NCBI RefSeq assembly: GCF_001580545.1
Contig: NZ_LRBG01000036.1
Span: forward strand, 124,001-188,000
Source: Paraburkholderia monticola
GTDB lineage: Bacteria; Pseudomonadota; Gammaproteobacteria; Burkholderiales; Burkholderiaceae
Direction of reading: 5' to 3'
DNA: 64,000 bases
Shown here: in pieces, positions 44,522-52,750 of the stretch
How the letters are laid out: every line of letters begins with the position of its first letter
How positions within the stretch are numbered: position 1 is the first letter of the stretch
Position numbers and translations under genes: made by a program
The notes under the pieces: generated by a model
Told to the model about the DNA's origin: nothing
Databases searched by the model: none
What the model saw: the letters and a program-made list of their open reading frames with translations, nothing else

Positions 44522-45598
44522 ATGGCTTTGCAGCCACTCAATTCGAGTCTGCCACCCACCATCGAATGGCGCGACGACACCCTTTATCTACTCGACCAGA
44601 CGCGTCTGCCTCGGGAGTGCGTCGTCGAGACGGCCGACAGTGTCGAGGCGGTGTGGCGAGCGATACATGAGTTGCGCGTACGCGGCGCGCCCGCAATCGG
44701 CGTTGCGGCGGCGTACGGTCTGTGCGTGGCGATGAAGCACGAGCGGCAGGCATCGCGCGAAGCGTTCCTCGCGCGGCTCGAACATCACGCCGCCTATCTG
44801 GACAGCGCGCGACCGACAGCCGTGAATTTGCATTGGGCGCTCGAGCGGATGCTCTCGCACGCGCGTGGCATTGCGGCCCAGACGGGCGCGGCAATCTACG
44901 ATGCGCTCGTTGCCGAGGCAATGCGCATTCATCGTGAGGATGTCGAACTGTGCGCGCGGATCGGCGAACACGGACGTGCGCTGATTGCTCCCGGCAGCGG
45001 TGTACTCACGCATTGCAATGCCGGCGCGCTCGCGACGACGGGGATCGGCACCGCGACCGCGCCGCTATATTGCGCGCATCGCGACGGCGAATCCTTTCGC
45101 GTCTATGCGGACGAGACGCGCCCGCTCCTGCAAGGCGCGCGGCTCACCGCGTACGAGCTGCAGCAGGCCGGGCTCGACGTCACACTGATCACCGACAGCA
45201 TGGCGCCAACGCTGATGGCGCAGGGGCTCATCGATCTCGTGATCGTCGGCACCGACCGCGTGGCTGCGAACGGCGACGTCGCCAACAAGATCGGCACGCT
45301 CGGCGTGGCGATCGCGGCGAAGCATTTCGGCATTCCGTTCTACGTGGCTTGTCCTTCGTCCACGCTGGATCTGCGCACGGCGTGCGGCGTGGACATCGTG
45401 ATCGAAGAGCGCGGCGCCGACGAAGTGGCGCAGTTCGCGGGCCGGCGTATCGCGCCGGAGGGCATCCAGGTCCGCAATCCGGCGTTCGACGTCACGCCGC
45501 ATGCGCTCGTCACTGGGATCGTGACGGAGCTGGGCATCGTGCGCGCGCCGTTCGAAGCCAATCTGGCGGCGCTCTTCGCGAAGGGAGAGGCCGTATGA
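44522..45598 (+). CDS. mtnA: 5-methylthioribose-1-phosphate isomerase
   Basis: 358 residues, eIF2B-alpha-like aldose-ketose isomerase. Substrate motifs: ELRVRGAPAIGVAAAYG, catalytic Cys in LTHCNAGALATTG, catalytic Asp in IVGTDRVAANGDVANKIGT. It converts the aldose-1-phosphate to the ribulose-1-phosphate form. The ATG at 44522 has GGAGA upstream; the frame extends to 44489 without support. It overlaps the next gene by ATGA. Confidence 0.94.
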   Translation: MALQPLNSSLPPTIEWRDDTLYLLDQTRLPRECVVETADSVEAVWRAIHELRVRGAPAIGVAAAYGLCVAMKHERQASREAFLARLEHHAAYLDSARPTAVNLHWALERMLSHARGIAAQTGAAIYDALVAEAMRIHREDVELCARIGEHGRALIAPGSGVLTHCNAGALATTGIGTATAPLYCAHRDGESFRVYADETRPLLQGARLTAYELQQAGLDVTLITDSMAPTLMAQGLIDLVIVGTDRVAANGDVANKIGTLGVAIAAKHFGIPFYVACPSSTLDLRTACGVDIVIEERGADEVAQFAGRRIAPEGIQVRNPAFDVTPHALVTGIVTELGIVRAPFEANLAALFAKGEAV

Positions 45599-46314
45599 GC
45601 GACACGAACGAGGGAGGCGGCCAGCGTCGTGTGGGCGAAGCGGCGGCGCGTGCGCGCGTCGCTCGGGCCGAAGCCGAATTGCGTCAGCAGATCGTCGATA
45701 CCGCTCTCGAGATGGAGCGCCTCGGCATCAATCAGGGGACCTCGGGCAACGTCAGTGTGCGCTGTCGTGACGGGCTCCTGATCACGCCGAGCGGCGTGCC
45801 GTGCGCGGCGCTCACGCGTGATCGTATCGTCTGGATGCCGCTCGATGTGCGCGAAGACGATCCGCTCTTCGAGGCAGACCGTCCGTCTTCGGAGTGGCGC
45901 TTTCATCGTGACATCCTGCGCGCGCGGGCCGATGTGGACGCGGTCGTCCATACGCATTCGAATGCGGCGACGGCGCTCGCGATCCACGGCCGCGGCATTC
46001 CTGCGCATCACTATATGGTGGCCGCGGCGGGCGGTAATTCGATTCGCTGCGCGCAGTATGCGACCTTCGGCAGCCAGGCGCTCTCCGATCATGCGCTCGA
46101 AGCGCTGCGCGACCGCCTCGCGTGTCTGCTCGCGCATCACGGTGTGATTGCACTTGGGCGCGATCTCGCGCGGGCCTTGTGGCTGGCGAACGAAGTCGAG
46201 GTGCTGGCGAAACAATACCTGCTCGCGTGCCAGCTTGGTGAGCCGCCGCTGCTCTCGGATGCGCAGATGGATGAGGTTATCGAGAAGTTCAAGGGCTATG
46301 GACCGCGCAAGTGA
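45595..46314 (+). CDS. class II aldolase (methylthioribulose-/5-deoxyribulose-1-phosphate aldolase)
   Basis: 239 residues of the class II aldolase/adducin family. Glu-side phosphate motif INQGTSGNVSVR, proton donor region PSSEWRFH, zinc ligands HTHSNAA and LLAHHGVIALG. In MtnB dehydratases the order is similar, but the GTSGNVS/PSSEW/HTHS set and the FucA-like length fit aldolases such as Ald2. Together with mtnK and mtnA it would release dihydroxyacetone phosphate and an aldehyde (DHAP shunt). It is translationally coupled to mtnA. No mtnC/mtnD follow, arguing against the universal methionine salvage route. Confidence 0.85.
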   Translation: MSDTNEGGGQRRVGEAAARARVARAEAELRQQIVDTALEMERLGINQGTSGNVSVRCRDGLLITPSGVPCAALTRDRIVWMPLDVREDDPLFEADRPSSEWRFHRDILRARADVDAVVHTHSNAATALAIHGRGIPAHHYMVAAAGGNSIRCAQYATFGSQALSDHALEALRDRLACLLAHHGVIALGRDLARALWLANEVEVLAKQYLLACQLGEPPLLSDAQMDEVIEKFKGYGPRK

Positions 46315-46698
46315 TTCGCGGGGCGGTGTCAACACGGCGGACCATAGTGGCGCAGCCCACATGAGTTTCATCGCGCCAGTCGCTGCCGCTCGTGTATTCC
46401 AGGATGCCGTCGCTCGAATGGCTGGTCCGCAACTGAAAACTGCCCGATTCCCTGGTGGTGCTTTTCGGCCATTGTGGACATTCGACACTCGTCGATCGGA
46501 AGGCAGGTTCCGGTCGCTCTTCTGTCATTCGAAACTCTGTAACCGCGAATGCCGCGCTCGCTTTCTGCGGATGCGCACTTTCGACCCACACGGGACACTC
46601 ACTCCTGCGGCAAGCGGACGCCCGAATAGGAGCTTCTGTGTGGATTGCCAACGATTTCAGGTGGTAGAGCTATCGCATCAGACCAGCTCCGGTGTTGC
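46315..46698. other. 384-base gap, no gene seen
   Basis: No credible coding frame. The stretch around 46460-46620 has many TCG/CATTC words on both strands but nothing I can assign. It separates the mtn operon from a set of small orphan genes. Confidence 0.4.
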
Positions 46699-46995
46699 TC
46701 AACTTTCGAGGCCTAGCAGTACAGCTTTGTAATGTGAGCGGGCGACAAGTACCGTAGCTTGTCCAAACACGAAACCGCCAACGCCGCCTCCGATAATCGC
46801 TCCAACGATCGGGTGGGCGGAAAATGCACCAAGTCCTCCACCCACTCCAGCGCATATGGCGCAGGCGAAAAGACCGGCCCATGTTTGCCAATGGCGCCAG
46901 GTACGACGATAGGCGCGTCGCCAGTAAACGCGTCTATCGCTAGCGGGAAGATTGGCTAGCTCAGGGATACTTTTCAAGGTCCAAAAGATTGTCAT
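46699..46995 (-). CDS. small glycine-zipper membrane protein
   Basis: 98 residues. A basic, aromatic N-terminal part (RRVYWRRAYRRTWRHWQTW) leads into two glycine-rich hydrophobic segments (AGLFACAICAGVGGGLGAF and VGAIIGGGVGGFVFG), a glycine-zipper pattern found in membrane-inserting small proteins. The ATG at 46995 has AGGAGATCG. No family name assigned. Function unknown. Confidence 0.7.
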   Translation of the reverse strand: MTIFWTLKSIPELANLPASDRRVYWRRAYRRTWRHWQTWAGLFACAICAGVGGGLGAFSAHPIVGAIIGGGVGGFVFGQATVLVARSHYKAVLLGLES

Positions 46996-47112
46996 CGTCG
47001 ATCTCCTAGCCGTTTGTTCGCGCCACGGAATTGTCGACGATCTTCAACACGCTGTCGACTGACCGGTCCTGGCCGCGCGTTGACACCCGAGTCAGTCCTC
47101 GATCTTTCCATC

Positions 47113-47424
47113 TTAGCCGGGTTGAAGGTGCTGGCACTCCGTTTGGAGCCAATAGTCGACCACGCGCTGTGCCGCTTGTAGATCATCCGGGTAATACGGA
47201 TCGTCAAACCACGGTGACGGGTTGTAGCCCGCTTTCCTCAAAGCAGCGAGCTCGCTTTGGTGCTGCGCCATCGTAGGAGGCGCATTTGTCTTGAGCGAAG
47301 CCAGGTCGCGGCACTCCGTCGGGGTGAGGTGAGGCCCGGCATACGGCATGTCGCCAGCGACACAGCCGGTGAGCAAAATAACCAGAGCGGGAAGTGTTGA
47401 CCGTATTCCAGGCCGATTTCTCAT
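47113..47424 (-). CDS. DUF4148-like lipoprotein
   Basis: 103 residues. Lipobox LVILLTGC replaces the usual signal-peptidase-I site, and the mature part ends with a DUF4148-like block: SELAALRKAGYNPSPWF, DPYYPDDLQAAQRVVDYW. It also has a Cys pair (TECRDLA, QTECQHL). The ATG at 47424 has GAAGGAGAGG. It is the fourth member of this family in the window and the only lipid-anchored one. Function unknown. Confidence 0.78.
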   Translation of the reverse strand: MRNRPGIRSTLPALVILLTGCVAGDMPYAGPHLTPTECRDLASLKTNAPPTMAQHQSELAALRKAGYNPSPWFDDPYYPDDLQAAQRVVDYWLQTECQHLQPG

Positions 47425-47533
47425 AGTGCCTCTCCTTCCCTGCGTCGCGCCGTGAACCAACTCGTATTGCGCACCTTTGCTGCTGCTTATGGGCGGAAAA
47501 TGCTCGCCTTCGACTCATGCCTGTGGTGCCGAT

Positions 47534-47749
47534 CTATTTGAGCCCCAAGCGCTGTCTGACCAACCTATGCAACTCAATGAGAGCTTTCCGCTGCACGAAG
47601 GACTCCGGGTCGTCTATATCGAGTTCGTGAAGAGTCTGATCGGGTCCCGCTACGGGGGCTGAAACCGACAGCCCAGATATGGGGCTCTGCGGCGGTATCC
47701 AGGTTCCTACCAATCTGCCTTTTTGGCTGATGACCGTGATTTTCGACAT
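47534..47749 (-). CDS. 71-residue orphan protein
   Basis: Begins SKITVISQKGRLVGTWIP and continues with PDQTLHELDIDDPESF and a charged C-terminal helix LIELHRLVRQRL. The pattern of an N-terminal strand, a middle QTLHE motif and a C-terminal helix recalls small proteins of unknown function I have seen in varied bacteria. The ATG at 47749 is one base after the TGA of the upstream gene (TGAAATG), so translation is probably coupled. Confidence 0.6.
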   Translation of the reverse strand: MSKITVISQKGRLVGTWIPPQSPISGLSVSAPVAGPDQTLHELDIDDPESFVQRKALIELHRLVRQRLGLK

Positions 47750-47750
47750 T

Positions 47751-48017
47751 TCAGAACCAATCCTGGACATTCAAATTATGCGGAACGGGACGTGGACCGG
47801 GATTGGTGATCGTAATCGTATAATTCAGACCGTTATTGGTCGCGATCACCCCCTGATTGACGATCACAAGCACGTCGCTGCCGATCACATCGTCGATGAT
47901 GTTTGGAGCTTGAACAACGACACCTCCGTCGAGCCCGCTGCCGATTGTTGTGGTCCAGGTGACCGTTTGCTCTGGCTCCAAAGTGAAAAGGCCACCTACT
48001 GAACGATATTGAGCCAT
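47751..48017 (-). CDS. 88-residue beta-rich orphan protein
   Basis: No signal peptide. The whole chain has beta-sandwich character with Thr/Val alternation (EPEQTVTWTTTIGSGLDGG, NGLNYTITITNPGPRPV). Start ATG 48017 has GGAGGTCCG upstream. It is coupled to the 71-residue gene downstream. Not assigned to a family; structural fold is a reading of the pattern only. Confidence 0.65.
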   Translation of the reverse strand: MAQYRSVGGLFTLEPEQTVTWTTTIGSGLDGGVVVQAPNIIDDVIGSDVLVIVNQGVIATNNGLNYTITITNPGPRPVPHNLNVQDWF

Positions 48018-48059
48018 GGTGTTCGGACCTCCAATGCACGCCTTGCGAATATGTAAAGA

Positions 48060-48431
48060 TCATATTCCATTCCAGCGGCAATAGATGTCGAACGACCGCA
48101 GATGAATGTCCAGGTAGCCGTTGACACCTGGCACCATCATTGTTCCCCACGAATTTACGAACGTCGGCAGCGACCCGACGTAATTGAGCCCGATGGCCAA
48201 AGCAGCGCGTGAGGGGACGGGCAAGAAAAGAATCAACGCACTGACATTGGCTACATCAGCGTAACAGAGGTCAAGCCCTACCGCCGCATTCAGCGTTGGG
48301 AGCACAAAGCGGTACTCGAAAGAATGCAACTCATCCTGGTTCGCCAGCTTGACGCCATGACAATACCGCGCAGAACGGTCGAACACGTGTTCGGCACGCT
48401 GAAGCACTGGAATCAGGGCTCTCTGATTCAC
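48060..48431 (-). CDS. hypothetical gene, probably 5'-truncated
   Basis: The last 65 or so residues (LPVPSRAALAIGLNYVG, WGTMMVPGVNGYLDIHL, ending FDIYCRWNGI) look protein-like with G/C-biased third positions. The upstream part of the frame runs antisense to a transposase remnant (48270-48413) and starts only with a GTG, so it is unlikely to be native. I read it as a gene whose 5' end was replaced by insertion-sequence DNA. It is 42 bases upstream of the 88-residue gene. Confidence 0.35.
   Translation of the reverse strand: MNQRALIPVLQRAEHVFDRSARYCHGVKLANQDELHSFEYRFVLPTLNAAVGLDLCYADVANVSALILFLPVPSRAALAIGLNYVGSLPTFVNSWGTMMVPGVNGYLDIHLRSFDIYCRWNGI
48270..48413 (+). mobile_element. IS1182-type transposase remnant
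   Basis: The plus-strand frame reads VKPYRRIQRWEHKAVLERMQ...TIPRRTVEHVFGTLKHW, matching the C-terminal part of IS1182-family DDE transposases (RWEH.AVL, RRTVEHPFGTLK, where the Glu is catalytic). It is bounded by a stop at 48210 and loses homology after the Trp, so only about 48 codons survive. No terminal repeats recognised. Evidence of past insertion next to the orphan small genes. Confidence 0.8.
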
Positions 48432-48763
48432 AAAGACACTCCGGGCGATGAAGCTGGCGGGCGCGTGATCTCACGCCTGACCAGGCTCGCTGGCATAGCG
48501 CAATAAGCCCTGGAGGCAACCGGCAACTCCGAACACGCGGCCTCACCAGCCGCTCCTCTGGCCTGCCGGTTCAGATGCTTTTGCACAACCTCGCCGACTA
48601 CAGCCCGATGGGGGGCTGAGATCCAGCCGTGGTGGATTCACAGCGTTTCGGCATCTGATCGCGCTACGGGACGTCGGCGCCAGATAACGCGTGCCTGGTC
48701 CGGAGAGGCTCTTCATTTCGCTACACTGCGCATTTTCGCTGACAACCTGCCTGGAGGATGCAC
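48432..48763. other. 332-base gap after the IS remnant
   Basis: No gene or terminal inverted repeat seen. The right end carries the LysR ribosome site GGAGG at 48753-48757 and presumably its promoter. Confidence 0.4.
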
Positions 48764-49678
48764 ATGGACCGCATGGTGGCAATGGAGACTTTCGTAGCAG
48801 TTATCGATGCAGGTTCATTTTCTGCCGCCGCACGCCGGTTGAAGCTGGGTCAACCAGCCGTCTCAAAGGCAATCGCACAGTTGGAGGAACGTCTGGGCGC
48901 CCGTCTGCTATTAAGATCGACACGTGGCCTGGCGCCGACGGATGCCGGTCAGCGGTTCTATGAGCATGCACTCAGGGCCATCGATGAGACAGAGCAGGCC
49001 GAACAGGCAGTGCGTGAGTCGTCGGATGGCTTGTCCGGACGACTGCGCATAGGTGCGGCCGTCACCTTCGCCCGGCTGCACGTCTTGCCAGCGCTAAAGT
49101 CTTTCCTCGATCAACACCCCAATCTGAGCATCGACATCGTGCTAGATGATCGGTCCGTCGATTTGCTCGAAGAGGGTGTCGACGTCGCATTGCGTATGGG
49201 CACGCTGGACGATTCGACCATGACCGCACGTCGTATCTCCACCGGGCGACGGATTGTCGTCGGCACACCATCATATTTTGCGCAAGCAGGACTTCCGCAA
49301 ACGCTTGCCGACCTTAGCCGACATCAGGCGGTGGTTTACTCCGTGCGAGGTGGTGGTGAATCGTGGTTGTTCAGCCGCAATGACGGCTCCGACTCAACCG
49401 TGACCCTGTCCGGCCGAATCAGCGTGAACGCAGCTGAAGGCATGCGCACGGCAGTACTCGCTCACATGGGCCTTGCTGTCGCTTCGGAATGGATGTTCGC
49501 CCCCGAACTCGCGAGCGGCACAGTTCAGGCCGTCCTGACTGACTGGACGTTACCGCCGATCGACCTGTGGGCAGTTTTTCCGTCCGGCCGTATGGCAACC
49601 ACGAAGGCGCGTGCTTTCGTCGCGTTTGTCGAACACCTCCTCAATGAGCGCAAATCCAGCGAGGACCCCACCGGCTAG
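48764..49678 (+). CDS. LysR-family regulator
   Basis: 304 residues. HTH residues about 4-62 (GSFSAAARRLKLGQPAVSKAIAQLEERLG) and a LysR effector domain (GRLRIGAAVTFARLHVLPAL). The ATG at 48764 is six bases after GGAGG; the ATG at 48758 touches the ribosome site and is rejected. It lies 206 bases upstream of a co-directional SDR gene, which is its probable target together with itself. Confidence 0.9.
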   Translation: MDRMVAMETFVAVIDAGSFSAAARRLKLGQPAVSKAIAQLEERLGARLLLRSTRGLAPTDAGQRFYEHALRAIDETEQAEQAVRESSDGLSGRLRIGAAVTFARLHVLPALKSFLDQHPNLSIDIVLDDRSVDLLEEGVDVALRMGTLDDSTMTARRISTGRRIVVGTPSYFAQAGLPQTLADLSRHQAVVYSVRGGGESWLFSRNDGSDSTVTLSGRISVNAAEGMRTAVLAHMGLAVASEWMFAPELASGTVQAVLTDWTLPPIDLWAVFPSGRMATTKARAFVAFVEHLLNERKSSEDPTG

Positions 49679-49884
49679 CCGCTGCGCAGCCAGGCGCCAA
49701 CTGTCCCGATCTGCCCCCTCGCAGCAGGAATAGGAGCTATTCCCCACCCGTGACTACCGGGCGATGCCACCTGAGCGGAGGATACGCATCAACCAATGCA
49801 CGAAAACGTTGGCTCCGATACGGCGGTCTCTCCCGGTTGCTCAAGCCGGAAGACCGCTTCGAAACCTACCTGTTGAGGAAAACC

Positions 49885-50652
49885 ATGACTCAAGCTCTGA
49901 AAGGCAAACTCGCCCTGGTTACTGGCGCTTCGCGTGGAATTGGTGCAGCTATTGCGGCACGTCTTGCACGCGATGGCGCGTCGGTCATTGTTCACTATGC
50001 GTCGAGCCCGGCGCGCGCCGAAACAGTCGTCAATGAGATCCGCGATGCCGGCGGCGAGGCTGAAGCTGTGGGCGCCAACCTGTCGCAGCCGGAAGGCGTC
50101 AAGAGCCTCATCGACTCGTTGAACGGTGCCTTTGGCGGCCGCTTCGAGGGGCGGCTCGACATCCTTGTTAACAACGCGGGCACGGTCGAGTATGGACCAT
50201 TCCTCGATTCGTCGGAGACGTCATATGACACACACTTCAACTTGAATGTTCGTGCGCCGATCGAGCTGGCGAAAGACGCGGCAGCGCGAATGGTCGCGGC
50301 AGGCTCGGGACGCATCATCAACGTGGGGTCGGCCTTTGGCGAAGCTGCGCCACTGCCTGGCGTGACACTTTACATCGCCTCGAAGTTCGCCATCAGAGGC
50401 TTCACTCGCGGGCTATCGCGCGAACTCGGCAAATATGGCGTGACCGTGAATGCCGTTCAACCCGGGCCGATCGATACAGAACTTGCTCCACAGCCCGGCA
50501 CGGAAGACCACGCAACGATGACAAAGCTCGCAAGCGTGGGCCGTTTCGGCAAACCGGCAGAAATCGCGGCGGCCGTCGCTTATCTCGCCAGCCCCGAAGC
50601 AGGCTACACGACCGGCGAGAGTCTGACGGTGGACGGTGGATGGATTGCCTGA
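49885..50652 (+). CDS. short-chain dehydrogenase/reductase
   Basis: 255 residues, classical SDR. Cofactor motif VTGASRGIGAAIAARL, DILVNNAGTVEYG, catalytic Ser in IINVGSAFG and the C-terminal NAVQPGPIDTEL and GESLTVDGGW. The catalytic Tyr-x-x-x-Lys is present as YIASK. A basic residue after the first strand (VHYASSPARA) suggests NADP. RBS GAGGAAAACC. Substrate unknown; 3-oxoacyl or sugar-type alcohols are usual. Confidence 0.9.
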   Translation: MTQALKGKLALVTGASRGIGAAIAARLARDGASVIVHYASSPARAETVVNEIRDAGGEAEAVGANLSQPEGVKSLIDSLNGAFGGRFEGRLDILVNNAGTVEYGPFLDSSETSYDTHFNLNVRAPIELAKDAAARMVAAGSGRIINVGSAFGEAAPLPGVTLYIASKFAIRGFTRGLSRELGKYGVTVNAVQPGPIDTELAPQPGTEDHATMTKLASVGRFGKPAEIAAAVAYLASPEAGYTTGESLTVDGGWIA

Positions 50653-50990
50653 CCCACGCCGCTTGCTGAGCGCTGTTCGAATGCCTCGCGCATCTATCTT
50701 TCTGGACCTCGTTTGCCAATGGCGCGGCAAATCAGGGACGCCTGTAACAATGTGACCGGCGTCGATCTCTCGAGCCGAGCGCGTGAGATTTGCACAGGAA
50801 AGCGGCGGTGCAGCGATAGACAGCTTCACCGCTGCGCCTGCTGCCGACGTGGTGGTTGCGATGGGGGCGCCGCCACGGCAACTGGGTTCGCTGGTTGACA
50901 GCGAGTTACGATTCACAGGAAGTTTTGCGCGTGCCCCGCACCTCGAATCACGGTCATTCGCAAATCTCCATTTCCTCTGTCTCCCGAAGA
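50653..50990. other. 338-base gap between convergent genes
   Basis: Between the SDR gene and the convergent succinate-semialdehyde dehydrogenase. Open frames are present on both strands but none has a ribosome site or a recognisable domain. No terminator with T tract was found. Confidence 0.4.
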
Positions 50991-52463
50991 TTAATTCAGG
51001 CCGCCCTGGCACATGTACTTGACCGCGAGGTAGTCGTCGAGCCCGTACTTCGAGCCTTCACGGCCATAGCCGGATTCCTTCACGCCGCCGAACGGCGCCG
51101 CCTCGCTCGATACCGCGCCTTCATTGATACCCACTACGCCCGCCTCGAGCTGCCCGGCAACACGGTTGATACGCCGCACGTCCTGCGTGTAGAAATAAGC
51201 GGCGAGGCCGTAGGGGGTCGCGTTCGCAAGGCGGAGCGCTTGCGCCTCGTCGTCGAAGCGGAACAGCGGCGCGATCGGTCCGAAGGTTTCTTCGCTACAG
51301 AACAGCATATCGTCGTTAGCATCCGTGAGCACGGTCGGCGCGTAGAAGTTCGCGCCGAGCTCCGTCAGACGCCTACCGCCCACCAGCACGGTCGCGCCGC
51401 GCTGGACGGCTTCATCGACATGGCGGGCGATCTTGTCGACCGCACGCGCGTTGATCATCGGACCGATCTGCGCGCCCGGGTCCGTTGCGGGTCCGACCGT
51501 CAGGGCGGCGACGCGTTTCGCCAGCCGATTCGCGAAGTCCGTGTAGACGCTGCCCTGCACATAGATGCGATTCGGGCACACACATGTCTGGCCGCCGTTG
51601 CGGAATTTCGCCGCCATCAAGCCGGTCACGGCTGCGTCCAGGTCGGCGTCGTCGAAGACGATGAACGGCGCGTTGCCGCCGAGTTCGAGCGAGAGCCGCT
51701 TCAGTGTGCCGGCCGCTTCGCGCGCGAGATGCTTGCCTACCGGTGTGGAGCCGGTGAAAGTGATTTTGCGCACGCGCGGATCGGCTAGCCAGTCGGCGAC
51801 GGCAATTACGCCCTGCGCGCGCGATGCCGACACCATATTCAGCACACCATCGGGCAAGCCGGCCTCCTGCGCGAGCGCTGCCAGCGCGAGCGCGGTGAGC
51901 GGCGTGTCCTCGGCGGGTTTGGCGACGACGGTACAACCGGCCGCGAGCGCGGGCGCGATCTTGCGAACGATCATCGCCAGCGGGAAATTCCACGGTGTGA
52001 TCGCAGCGACCACGCCAACCGGCTCTTTGACCGCGCTCATGCGCTTGCCGCGCTGCTGTTGCGGGATCAGATCGCCATAGATGCGGATTGCTTCATCGGC
52101 GAACCAGGCGACATACGACGCGCCGTACGCGACTTCGCCGCGGCTTTCCGTGAGCGGCTTGCCTTGCTCCATCGACATCAGTCTGGCGAGGTCTTCCGTG
52201 TTGGCCACGATCAATGCATGCCAGCGCCGTAGAATCTCCGCACGCTCGCGCGCAAGCATGTCGCGCCAGCCAGGAAACGCGCGAGCCGCGGCGTCGGTGG
52301 CGGCCCGTGCGTCGACGGTGCCGCTGTCTGCCACCTCGGCGATGGTCTCGCTGGTGGCTGGATTGCTGACCGCGAAGCAGGCGCCGTCGAACGCGCCGGC
52401 CCATAGTCCGTCAATGAAATTGTGCCGGCGAATCAGATCACCGCGGGTGAGGGCGAGAGACAT
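50991..52463 (-). CDS. gabD: NAD(P)-dependent succinate-semialdehyde dehydrogenase
   Basis: 490 residues, GabD length. ALDH motifs: AITPWNFPLAMI, catalytic Glu in LSLELGGNAPFIVF, nucleophile Cys in NGGQTCVCPN followed by a second Cys as in GabD, and the C-terminal SSEAAPFGGVKESGYGREGS typical of succinate-semialdehyde dehydrogenases. It oxidises succinate semialdehyde to succinate, or a related omega-oxo acid. Neighbours are an aspartoacylase-family hydrolase and tartrate dehydrogenase on the same strand. Confidence 0.9.
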   Translation of the reverse strand: MSLALTRGDLIRRHNFIDGLWAGAFDGACFAVSNPATSETIAEVADSGTVDARAATDAAARAFPGWRDMLARERAEILRRWHALIVANTEDLARLMSMEQGKPLTESRGEVAYGASYVAWFADEAIRIYGDLIPQQQRGKRMSAVKEPVGVVAAITPWNFPLAMIVRKIAPALAAGCTVVAKPAEDTPLTALALAALAQEAGLPDGVLNMVSASRAQGVIAVADWLADPRVRKITFTGSTPVGKHLAREAAGTLKRLSLELGGNAPFIVFDDADLDAAVTGLMAAKFRNGGQTCVCPNRIYVQGSVYTDFANRLAKRVAALTVGPATDPGAQIGPMINARAVDKIARHVDEAVQRGATVLVGGRRLTELGANFYAPTVLTDANDDMLFCSEETFGPIAPLFRFDDEAQALRLANATPYGLAAYFYTQDVRRINRVAGQLEAGVVGINEGAVSSEAAPFGGVKESGYGREGSKYGLDDYLAVKYMCQGGLN

Positions 52464-52515
52464 CGAACGACTCCTTCATAGGGAAGGCTAAATGCTACGC
52501 GTGCGACGCCGCCGA

Positions 52516-52707
52516 TTAATTCAACGAATAGCGGTTCGCCGCGAGCGCGACACTTATTTTCGACGGGCTACAGCATTTTCTGCTGTGCGCCGGAGATGAC
52601 CACCCCGACACCTGAATCGGCGTCGTGCCGGTTAGTCCCGCCTTGCCCCAGTCTTCGAGATTCTGCAGATTCACGCTTTGCTTGAGTTGCTGTACCTTCA
52701 TCTTCAC
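52516..52707 (-). pseudogene. possible truncated cupin (DUF861-type) gene
   Basis: 63 codons from ATG 52707 after GAGGTAACG. The first 30 residues (KVQQLKQSVNLQNLEDWGKA) resemble the start of small cupin proteins that often accompany aldehyde dehydrogenase and amine-catabolic genes; after GTTPIQVSG the likeness ends and no cupin strands follow. It lies between the aspartoacylase-like gene and gabD. A 3' deletion is one reading; a genuine small protein is another. Confidence 0.4.
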
Positions 52708-52750
52708 GTTACCTCTTGAGTGGGCACGGACCGCTTCATTGGCCGCTTTA

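Noticed and set aside
44950..45594. An in-frame extension of the class II aldolase giving 454 residues
   Set aside because: The added part is an Arg-rich shadow of mtnA; the ATGA start at 45595 is well supported.
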